DNA of 64,000 nucleotides from the NCBI RefSeq assembly GCF_031458135.1, contig NZ_JAVDXW010000001.1:4526001-4590000 (forward strand). The letters run 5' to 3'. The first letter of the stretch is position 1, and every line of letters begins with the position of its first letter. The stretch comes from Haloactinomyces albus (GTDB lineage Bacteria > Actinomycetota > Actinomycetes > Mycobacteriales > Pseudonocardiaceae). Of this stretch, positions 17,963 to 24,612 are shown piece after piece. The notes beneath the pieces were generated by a model. That model was not told the origin of the DNA. It saw only the letters and a list, made by a program, of their open reading frames with translations, and ran no database searches. Position numbers and translations under genes: made by a program.

Positions 17963-19116
17963 GCGTCTTCCTTGGTGCCGCGGAACTGCCAGTCGTGGGC
18001 GTAGAGGTCGAAGTGGGCCCCTTGGGAAGGGTGCGCGCGGACGAAGTCGACGTCCAGGTCCACCCCGAGGCCGGGGGCTTGGGGCAACGCGAAGTACCCG
18101 TCGATGACCTCGGGCAGGCCGGGTGCGGCCTGCTTGACGTGCTCGTCGGCGAAGTCGTTGAAGTGTTCCTGGATCTTGAAGTTGCCGGTCACCGCCGCCA
18201 GATGCAGGTTCGCCGCGGTGAGCACGGCTCCGCCGACATTGTGCGGAGCGAGCAGGACGTAGTGGGTTTCCGCGGTGGCGGCGACCTTGCGGGTCTCCAG
18301 GATGCCGCCGAAGTGCCCGATGTCCGGTTGGATGACATCGGCCGCCTGCCGGGCGAAGAGCTCGCGGTACTCGATGCGGTCGTGCACCCGTTCGCCGGTG
18401 GCCACCGGGATGCCGACCTGCCGGGACACCTTCGACAACGCCTCGAAGTTCTCCGGCGGAACCGGTTCTTCGATCCAGTCCGGTGCGAACTGCTCCAGCT
18501 CACCGGCAATGCGGACGGCTTCGGCGGGGGTGAAGCGACCGTGCATCTCGACCAGGATCTCCACATCCGGCCCGACCGCGTCCCGCACTGCCTCGACCAG
18601 TTCCACCGAGCGCCGTCGCTCGGCCGGTTCCAGTTCCCACCTGCCCGGCCCGAACGGGTCGAACTTCAGCGCGCGGTAGCCGCGGTCGACGACCGTGCGC
18701 GCCGCCGCGTGGAACTCCTCCGCCGTGCGCTCGACGGTGTACCAGCCGTTGGCGTAGGCCTTGATCCGATCGCGGACCTTGCCGCCGAGGAGGCGCCAAA
18801 CCGGCTGGCCCAGTGCCTTGCCGAGGATGTCCCAGCACGCCATCTCCACACAGGCGATCCCGGACATCGCGATCTCACCGGCGCGTCCGTAGTCGCCGTG
18901 TTTCATCCGCCATACCAACGATTCGATGTCGAAGGGGTCGGATCCGACGATGTGGTTCGTGCTCGCTTCGCGCAGATAGCCCAGCAGCGCCTCGGTGTGC
19001 CCGAGCATGCGGGTCTCGCCGATGCCCACGAGGCCGTCGTCGGTGTGCAGCCGCACATAGGTGAGGTCTCGCCACGGCGTGCCGAGTACGAAGGTCTCGA
19101 GATGGGTGATTTTCAT
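17959..19116 (-). CDS. Enolase-superfamily (mandelate racemase/MLE) sugar-acid dehydratase
   Basis: The 385-residue protein has the N-terminal capping domain and C-terminal barrel of the enolase superfamily. Visible catalytic-face elements are ALKFDPFG near residue 149, EILVEMHGRFTP near 194, IEEPVPPE near 218, VATGERVHDR near 240, QPDIGHFGG near 268 and HNVGGAV near 296, which supply the metal ligands and acid/base residues of the galactonate/arabinonate dehydratase-like group. It would dehydrate an aldonate, here probably L-arabinonate, to its 2-keto-3-deoxy acid. Most bacterial arabinose routes use an IlvD/EDD dehydratase at this step, so this is the haloarchaeal-style solution. It follows the U32-like gene by 25 bp and overlaps the dehydrogenase gene. 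Confidence 0.85.
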   Translation of the reverse strand: MKITHLETFVLGTPWRDLTYVRLHTDDGLVGIGETRMLGHTEALLGYLREASTNHIVGSDPFDIESLVWRMKHGDYGRAGEIAMSGIACVEMACWDILGKALGQPVWRLLGGKVRDRIKAYANGWYTVERTAEEFHAAARTVVDRGYRALKFDPFGPGRWELEPAERRRSVELVEAVRDAVGPDVEILVEMHGRFTPAEAVRIAGELEQFAPDWIEEPVPPENFEALSKVSRQVGIPVATGERVHDRIEYRELFARQAADVIQPDIGHFGGILETRKVAATAETHYVLLAPHNVGGAVLTAANLHLAAVTGNFKIQEHFNDFADEHVKQAAPGLPEVIDGYFALPQAPGLGVDLDVDFVRAHPSQGAHFDLYAHDWQFRGTKEDA

Positions 19117-19141
19117 CGTTGATCACGCACCGTTTCTGATC

Positions 19142-20074
19142 TCAGGAGGATTTCGGCTGCGGAACCGCCAGGCCGGCGGCGGGCAGGGTCGAGTCCTTGG
19201 CATCGGGAAAGTACCGCTGAAGCAGGTCGAGACCGATCCGCGCTCGGCGCACGCGTTCGCGTCCCAGGGCCACTGCGGTGGGGGTGAGGTGGGTGCCGCT
19301 GGGGTAGATGTTCGGTGCGTTGCGCAGTCCGAACTTGACGTACACCGGCGCGGCCACCCGGACGATCTCCGCGATCTCGTAGTGTCGCACGAAACCGCCG
19401 AGGTCGTCGGGGGATTCGATGTAGACGTCCAGGGGGAGATCGGTCGCCGCCCGGATCGCGGCAAGCTGTCCCACTGTGAGGTCGGTCGGGACGTTGTAGG
19501 TGTCCGCACCGAGGTCCTCGGCGATGCGCACCGAGACGGGATTGGCCAGTCCCATCTGGACACTGATCTTGAATTGCATGTCCGGTGGCAGTTCACCGGC
19601 AGCGCGCATCCGCGCCGCCACGGACAGCACACCCAGGTCGGTGATCAGCACGCTGCGGATTCCGGCCTCGGCGCTGCGGCGGACGTCCTCCAGAACGTGG
19701 ACCAGTTGCTCGGTGCCGCGTGCCTGAGCGGCGATCGGACCTCCGCCGGAGGCGGTGACCATCGCGCCGGTGTCCCAGGCGGCCACCGGCCGGGCGAACA
19801 GGCTCAGCTCGACCGACTGCTTCGCGGCGGTGGTGGCCATCGTCCGCAGTTCGTCGTCGGTCAGCAGCATCCCGCCGCTGCCCTGGGAGACGCGGTGGAC
19901 GCCGACGGACCGTGCAGCAGACTCGGCGAGCACGGCGTCCAGGACCTCCGGGCCTTCCGTGCTGGGGATCTCCACCCGGTACTGCGCTCCGTCGGGAAAC
20001 CGTTTCGTGCTGGTGGCAGGGGCGTCCCCGTCGGGAAACTCCTGCGACCTCAGAAATGCTCGTGTTGGCAACAC
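19142..20074 (-). CDS. U32-peptidase-like TIM-barrel protein, first gene of the oxidative arabinose operon
   Basis: The 310-residue protein resembles proteins annotated as U32 family peptidase, with barrel-like strands such as RSVLITDLGVLSVA, FKISVQMGLANPVSVRIA, LGADTYNVPTDLT and PVYVKFGLRNAPNIYP. It contains no cysteine at all, so it cannot hold the iron-sulfur cluster of RlhA/UbiU-type U32 proteins, and a protease role is unlikely. It leads an operon whose enzymes cover every step from L-arabinose to 2-oxoglutarate except dehydration of 2-keto-3-deoxypentonate, so that step (or an aldolase variant) is a reasonable guess. The GTG start at 20074 follows an ACGGAG site and leaves the IclR-type operator at 20086-20120 upstream; an earlier ATG would swallow it. 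Confidence 0.7.
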   Translation of the reverse strand: MLPTRAFLRSQEFPDGDAPATSTKRFPDGAQYRVEIPSTEGPEVLDAVLAESAARSVGVHRVSQGSGGMLLTDDELRTMATTAAKQSVELSLFARPVAAWDTGAMVTASGGGPIAAQARGTEQLVHVLEDVRRSAEAGIRSVLITDLGVLSVAARMRAAGELPPDMQFKISVQMGLANPVSVRIAEDLGADTYNVPTDLTVGQLAAIRAATDLPLDVYIESPDDLGGFVRHYEIAEIVRVAAPVYVKFGLRNAPNIYPSGTHLTPTAVALGRERVRRARIGLDLLQRYFPDAKDSTLPAAGLAVPQPKSS

Positions 20075-20085
20075 CGGAAAACTCC

Positions 20086-20120
20086 GTTCGGTATCTCGGA
20101 CATTGTTCGAGACATTAGAC
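20086..20120. promoter_or_regulatory. IclR-type operator upstream of the oxidative operon
   Basis: Two related half-motifs lie in tandem: GTTCGGTATCTCGGAC (20086-20101) and, overlapping it, GGACATTGTTCGAGACATTA (20098-20117). Very similar sequences occur at 20181-20198, 24306-24330 and 24452-24467, all in promoter regions of the arabinose island. The site lies 12-46 bp upstream of the U32-like gene start, a position suited to repression. Confidence 0.65.
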
Positions 20121-20180
20121 CGAGGTGAGCGGCCAGTCAACCGGGCATCGAGGCCGGTGCTCGGCGACCGTCAGGTACCC

Positions 20181-20198
20181 TGTTCGAAATACCGGTCA
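20181..20198. promoter_or_regulatory. IclR-type operator upstream of the iclR gene
   Basis: TGTTCGAAATACCGGTCA is the reverse-strand counterpart of the CGGTATTTCnnACA motif found at 20086 and 24452. It lies 44 bp upstream of the IclR-family gene start, consistent with autoregulation. Confidence 0.55.
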
Positions 20199-20241
20199 AG
20201 CGTTGGACGCGTCGACCGGCCGTGATGACGAGGAGAACCCG

Positions 20242-21009
20242 GTGGCACGAGCGGTACCTGCCCTGGAGAGGGCGTTCGACATTCTCGAACTGTTCCTGGA
20301 CGAACCCGAGATGAGCACGCCGGAGATCACCGCGAAGCTGGGTCTGCCTCGCACGACCGTGCACGAGCTTGTCGGCACGTTGCTGGCCCGGGGCTATCTG
20401 GCTCCCGCGGGCCGGGACGGGAACCGCTTCCGACTCGGTGTTCGCGGATTCCAGCTCGGCTCGGCCTACGCCGACCGACTGGACGTCGCCCACGAGGGGC
20501 AGCTGGTGGCCGGGGAGATCGCCGAGCAGTGCCACGAAACGGTCCATATCGGCGTCCTGGAGGGCACCGACGTCCTCTACATCGCCAAGGTCGACAGCAG
20601 CCACCCGGTGCGGATGGTCTCGGCCATCGGCCGCAGGCTTCCGGCCCACTGCACCGCTGTGGGAAAGGCACTGCTGGCCGCCCTGCCGCGAACCAGGTTC
20701 AAGGAGCTCTACGCGGACACGACCTTCACCAAGATGACCGAGAACAGTCCCGGAAACCGCACGGTACTGCGCAAGGAGCTCGACCGGATCACGGCCAACG
20801 GTGGACTCGCTCGTGAATACTGCGAATCCAACGACGCGGTCGCCTGCGTGGCGGCCCCCGTCTACGATCGGTCGGGTTCGGTCACCGCCGCGATGAGCAT
20901 CGCGGTACCCACCGTCCGTTGGAGCGACGACGCCGAAATGCGCCTGGGCGAACTCGTGCGCGAGGGCGCGGCGAGGCTTTCCGAACGGCTCGGTCACCGG
21001 GCGGGCTGA
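20242..21009 (+). CDS. IclR-family regulator of the arabinose island
   Basis: The 255-residue protein has an N-terminal winged helix-turn-helix (residues 5-65, with TPEITAKLGLPRTTVHELVGTL as recognition region) and the C-terminal IclR effector domain (GRRLPAHCTAVGKALLA near 138, ANGGLAREYCESNDAVACVAAPV near 190). IclR proteins commonly sense small carbon compounds and act on divergent operons. The GTG at 20242 follows an AGGAGAA ribosome site; a reading 117 bp longer would include the operator. It is divergent from the five-gene oxidative operon, and repeated operators in three promoter regions suggest it governs uptake and hydrolysis genes as well. The effector, perhaps arabinose or an oxidised product, is unknown. 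Confidence 0.85.
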   Translation: MARAVPALERAFDILELFLDEPEMSTPEITAKLGLPRTTVHELVGTLLARGYLAPAGRDGNRFRLGVRGFQLGSAYADRLDVAHEGQLVAGEIAEQCHETVHIGVLEGTDVLYIAKVDSSHPVRMVSAIGRRLPAHCTAVGKALLAALPRTRFKELYADTTFTKMTENSPGNRTVLRKELDRITANGGLAREYCESNDAVACVAAPVYDRSGSVTAAMSIAVPTVRWSDDAEMRLGELVREGAARLSERLGHRAG

Positions 21010-21033
21010 CGCCACCCGGTGACCGGCCGACGG

Positions 21034-22089
21034 TCATTCGGCAACGCGGTAACCCCAGCTCCCGCGGTGCTGCTGTCCTGGGCGTAGCACGATCACGCCC
21101 TCACCGGTGACGAACGCGTTCGGCGGGCACGTCATCGGCTCGACCGTGACTCCCGAGCGTGCCCGCTGCGGCCGTTCGGCACTCGGCGCGTCGTCGGTGT
21201 AGACCTGCAGGTAGTCGTGCGTTTCATCGACCCACATCTCGACGTTCTCGCCGCCGGGGCGCCCGAAGCGAACGACGGCGGTGCCGTCCCGCCGCCGGGT
21301 GAGGTCGGTGAAGGCCGTGTCCATTGTGGTCGATCCGATCCGCCGAGCGGTCCGGAAGTCGTATTCGGTGCCGTCGACCGGCGAGGTACCGACCGGGATC
21401 AACCGGTCATTGGTCCGATAGTACGTGCTCGCGGGAAGTTCGAGCTCCATCGAGTTGATCTTCCCGGCGCTCGCGGCAATGTAGCCGTGTGTGGCAGTAC
21501 CGAAAGGCGCGCTGGTACTGCCTGCGTTCCGGGCGATCAGCGTGCTCCGCACCCCGTCCCCGGTAACGGCGTACTCTATTTCGAAGGCCAGCGAGAACGG
21601 GTAGCCGTAGTGCGGGTACAGCAGAGAGCGCAGCACGACACGGTCCCGAGCGTGCTCGACGAGTTCCCACTCCGCGAAGTTCATCAACCCGTGCAGTGCC
21701 GCGTTGCGCTTCGGTTCGTTGACCGGAACCTGCAGCTCCTGGCCGTCGAAGGAATAACGACCCCGGTCGATCCGATTGGGCCAAGGCAGGATGGTCTTGC
21801 CCTGGTAGCCTTCGCCCATCTCTTCGGCGGGATGCGTCAACAGCAGTTCGGTACCATCGACCTGCCAGGACAGCAGGGTCGCCGCCACACCGGCGATGAC
21901 GACACGGTGGCGCCCCGAGCGGATCTCGTGAAGACGTCCGTTGGCGGACCGCTCGCAAGACGTCGGGGACGGGTTCGGCCGCTGTGCGGCGGCACCGGTG
22001 GCCGTCGCGGCCAGCACCGTGGACCCCAACACCGCGGTACCCAACGCTCGCCGCGTCCACGCACGCTGGCTGTGCTGCTCACTCGACAT
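21034..22089 (-). CDS. Exported aldose 1-epimerase (mutarotase) family protein
   Basis: The 351-residue protein begins with a probable twin-arginine signal (WTRRALGTAVLGSTVLAATA, then an AAA-Q cleavage region) and continues as a galactose-mutarotase-like beta-sandwich. Landmarks are KTILPWPNRIDRGRYSF near residue 115, NAALHGL near 147 holding the conserved His, TATHGYI with the second catalytic His near 210, and TVEPMTCPPNAF near 310 with the conserved Glu. It would interconvert sugar anomers outside the membrane, for example arabinose released by the arabinanases, before uptake. The ATG at 22089 follows an AGGGAGCG site. Export of an epimerase is unusual but repeatedly seen in actinobacteria. 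It is convergent with the iclR gene. Confidence 0.82.
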   Translation of the reverse strand: MSSEQHSQRAWTRRALGTAVLGSTVLAATATGAAAQRPNPSPTSCERSANGRLHEIRSGRHRVVIAGVAATLLSWQVDGTELLLTHPAEEMGEGYQGKTILPWPNRIDRGRYSFDGQELQVPVNEPKRNAALHGLMNFAEWELVEHARDRVVLRSLLYPHYGYPFSLAFEIEYAVTGDGVRSTLIARNAGSTSAPFGTATHGYIAASAGKINSMELELPASTYYRTNDRLIPVGTSPVDGTEYDFRTARRIGSTTMDTAFTDLTRRRDGTAVVRFGRPGGENVEMWVDETHDYLQVYTDDAPSAERPQRARSGVTVEPMTCPPNAFVTGEGVIVLRPGQQHRGSWGYRVAE

Positions 22090-22204
22090 GCTCGCTCCCT
22101 GTGATGATGGCATTGTGATACACCGCGTGGCGGCCACAGCCGCTGCCGTACTGTGACCGCCACGACGTTGCGGTGTTTTCTCCGCGTGCTCTACACGGCG
22201 GTGT

Positions 22205-22504
22205 TCATGCCGTTTTGTCGACCGCTCGGGGGTTGAGCGGCCGGAGTTTCAACCACAGCAGGAACGCGCCGCTCACGGCCAGCATCGCCAGCCCGGTCCA
22301 CAGGTTGATGTTGACTCCTTGAGCCTTTTCCAGGCCCTGCTCGGTGGGAAACATTCCCGCACCCGAGAGCAGCAGACCGTAGACCAGGAACAGGCCACCG
22401 ATCACCATTCGAATGTCGAACAACGTCGCTGCGGTGCGCGACTCCTTTTTCTCGTCGAGGGCATCGGAGGTGCTCGCCGCCGATTCGACAGTCCCGTCCG
22501 TCAT
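22205..22504 (-). CDS. Small two-span membrane protein adjoining a sodium symporter
   Basis: The 99-residue protein has a charged N terminus and two predicted membrane helices (IRMVIGGLFLVYGLLLSGAG near 31-50 and LWTGLAMLAVSGAFLLWL near 68-86), ending in a short basic tail. I do not know a named function. It lies 46 bp downstream of the sodium:solute symporter gene on the same strand; small membrane proteins of this sort often accompany symporters in actinobacteria. A role in assembling or regulating the transporter is inference from position. Confidence 0.75.
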   Translation of the reverse strand: MTDGTVESAASTSDALDEKKESRTAATLFDIRMVIGGLFLVYGLLLSGAGMFPTEQGLEKAQGVNINLWTGLAMLAVSGAFLLWLKLRPLNPRAVDKTA

Positions 22505-22550
22505 CTCGAACCTCCTTCTACTGATTGCTCACAGGAAACGTCGCCGGTTT

Positions 22551-24218
22551 CTAAAAGGAGAACGGGAGATAGCACAGCACGGCCAGCACCATGGCACCCC
22601 ATCCCAGGAGCGCCGGCCTGCGGTACCAGGCGTCGTCACCCGGCTCGGTCTCACCCTCCGCACGGGCGAGAGTGCGGCTGTAAACGAGACCCTCGAGTTC
22701 GGCGTCGGTCTTCGGCCTGGTGGCCAGACTGACCGGGACGGCGACGGCGACGGTCACGGCGAAGGCGATGATCGCCGCTGTCATGTTGGCAGCCTGGGCG
22801 GAATTCATCGCTACCATGCCGCTTTGGTACGACACGTAGAAGCAGACCGGCGCGACCGTGCCCAGCAGGAGCCCCCAGAATCCCGCCTGGGCCGTCATCC
22901 GCTTCCAGAACAACGCGAGGATGAATGCCGCGAACAGCGGCACGTTGAAGAATGCGAACAGGGTCTGCAGGTAGTTCATGATGTTGGAGAACGATGCGGC
23001 GATGAACGCCGTTCCCATGCCGACCACGACTCCGCCTGCCGTCGCGATCCGACCCACCGACAGGTAGTGCGCATCGGGCATTCTCGGCTTGATGTAGGCC
23101 TGCCAGATGTCGTTGGTGAACACCGTGTTGAAGCTGGAGACGTTGGCGGCCACACCCGCCATGAACGCGGCCATCAGACCGGTCACCGCGAGCCCGAGCA
23201 CCCCGTTGGGCAACAGGCGGCTCATCAGCAGCGGAATGGCCTCGTTGTACTCATAAGCACTGCCGGGACCTCCGATGCTCGGGGCGATGACGAGCGCGAT
23301 CAGACCGGGCAGCACCACGACGAGCGGAATGAACATCTTCGGGAACGCCGCGATGAGCGGAGTGCGCCGTGCGGCGGAGAGATTCTTCGCCGACATCGAT
23401 CGCTGCACCTCGGCGAAGTTGGTCGTCCAGTAGCCGAAGGAGATCGCGAAACCCAGGCCGAGTGTGATCGTCAGCCAGTTCGTGCCGAGCGGGTTCTCCT
23501 GACCGAATCCGGTGCCGCTCCAGGCGCTGAGGAACTGTGCTCCCTGGCTCGCGGTGACCTTGTCGATCAGCCCGCCGAGACCACCGACACGCACCAGTCC
23601 GAGTACGGTCAGCGGCACCAGGGCCGCGACGATGACGAAGAACTGCAGCACCTCGTTGTAGATGGCCGAGGTCAGCCCGCCGATGATGATGTAGGCCAGC
23701 ACGAATACACCCGCCACCAGGATGGACAGCGCCAGTGGCCAACCGAGCAGCGCGCGCAGGATGATCGCGAACGCGAACAGGTTCACACCCGCGATGAGCA
23801 CCGAAGCGATCGCGAAGAGGCTTGCACTCAGCAGGTGCGAGGACGAACTGAACCTCTTCAGCAGGAACTCGGGGACGCTGCGCACCTTGGAGTTGTAGTA
23901 GAAGGGCATCATGACCAGGCCGAGGAAGACCATGGCCGGGATCGCACCGATGAGATACCAGTGCAGGGTGTAGGCCCCGTACTGTGCGCCGTTGGCCGCC
24001 ATCCCCAGAATCTCGATGGCTCCCAGATTCGCCGACACGAATGCCAGTCCCGTCACCCACGCGGGTAGGGAACGACCGGACAGGAAGAAGTCCAGACTGC
24101 TCTTGACACTGGTCTTCGCCGCCAGGGCGACGCCCAGCACCACGGCGAAGTAAAGGATCAGTATCAGTATGTCCAGCCAGTTCATCGACAGGCGTAGCCC
24201 GTCCGCCAAAATGAGCAT
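22551..24218 (-). CDS. Sodium:solute symporter family monosaccharide transporter
   Basis: The 555-residue protein has about 14 hydrophobic segments and the SSS-family pattern: DFFLSGRSLPAWVTGLAFVSANLGAIE near residue 40, GANGAQYGAYTLHWYLIG-type helices, IIGGLTSAIYNEVLQFF near 172, then GYWTTNFAEVQRSMSAKN near 270 and FMAGVAANVSSFNTVFTNDIW near 350, all typical of sugar-transporting members such as SglT-like proteins. It would import a sugar, most likely arabinose, with sodium. The start MLILADGLRLSMNWLD is chosen because an upstream reading covers the operator at 24306-24330. It shares a 394-bp regulatory gap with the divergent arabinofuranosidase gene. Confidence 0.85.
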   Translation of the reverse strand: MLILADGLRLSMNWLDILILILYFAVVLGVALAAKTSVKSSLDFFLSGRSLPAWVTGLAFVSANLGAIEILGMAANGAQYGAYTLHWYLIGAIPAMVFLGLVMMPFYYNSKVRSVPEFLLKRFSSSSHLLSASLFAIASVLIAGVNLFAFAIILRALLGWPLALSILVAGVFVLAYIIIGGLTSAIYNEVLQFFVIVAALVPLTVLGLVRVGGLGGLIDKVTASQGAQFLSAWSGTGFGQENPLGTNWLTITLGLGFAISFGYWTTNFAEVQRSMSAKNLSAARRTPLIAAFPKMFIPLVVVLPGLIALVIAPSIGGPGSAYEYNEAIPLLMSRLLPNGVLGLAVTGLMAAFMAGVAANVSSFNTVFTNDIWQAYIKPRMPDAHYLSVGRIATAGGVVVGMGTAFIAASFSNIMNYLQTLFAFFNVPLFAAFILALFWKRMTAQAGFWGLLLGTVAPVCFYVSYQSGMVAMNSAQAANMTAAIIAFAVTVAVAVPVSLATRPKTDAELEGLVYSRTLARAEGETEPGDDAWYRRPALLGWGAMVLAVLCYLPFSF

Positions 24219-24305
24219 GGTTCTCGTTCCGTCGTCGTCGTTGGCCAGGTCCGGCCGCGGTCCTACACCCGCGTGGGTGAACGTCGAGTCGATGTTCGAC
24301 TGGCC

Positions 24306-24330
24306 GGACATTGTTCGAGACAATAAGTCA
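24306..24330. promoter_or_regulatory. IclR-type operator upstream of the symporter gene
   Basis: GGACATTGTTCGAGACAATA repeats the sequence at 20098-20117 with one change over 20 bp. It lies 88 bp upstream of the symporter start, inside the shared gap with the arabinofuranosidase gene. Confidence 0.6.
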
Positions 24331-24451
24331 CGAGTGTGAGGGGGTCAACACTCGGGCGGCGGAGTCCGGGGGAACTGATCATCTTTCGAGTCCTGTGCCG
24401 GGTTGACCGCCCGATGACCGAAAGATAACTTTGTTCAACATCACGTTAATC

Positions 24452-24467
24452 GTTCGGTATTTCAGAC
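24452..24467. promoter_or_regulatory. IclR-type operator upstream of the arabinofuranosidase gene
   Basis: GTTCGGTATTTCAGAC matches the site at 20086-20101 at 14 of 16 positions. It lies about 145 bp before the arabinofuranosidase start. A TTGTTCAACA segment at 24431-24440 may be a further half-site. Confidence 0.55.
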
Positions 24468-24612
24468 ACTGTGGATCATGAGGGATCCGGCGAGGTCGCT
24501 CGGCGGGTGCTGTCCGAACCAGTGCCACGGCCGAAGCGTCACGGCCGAAGCGGGCATGGCCGCCGGTGACGTACGGGCACTGAAACCACCTTCTGCATAG
24601 GAGTGCATCCTG

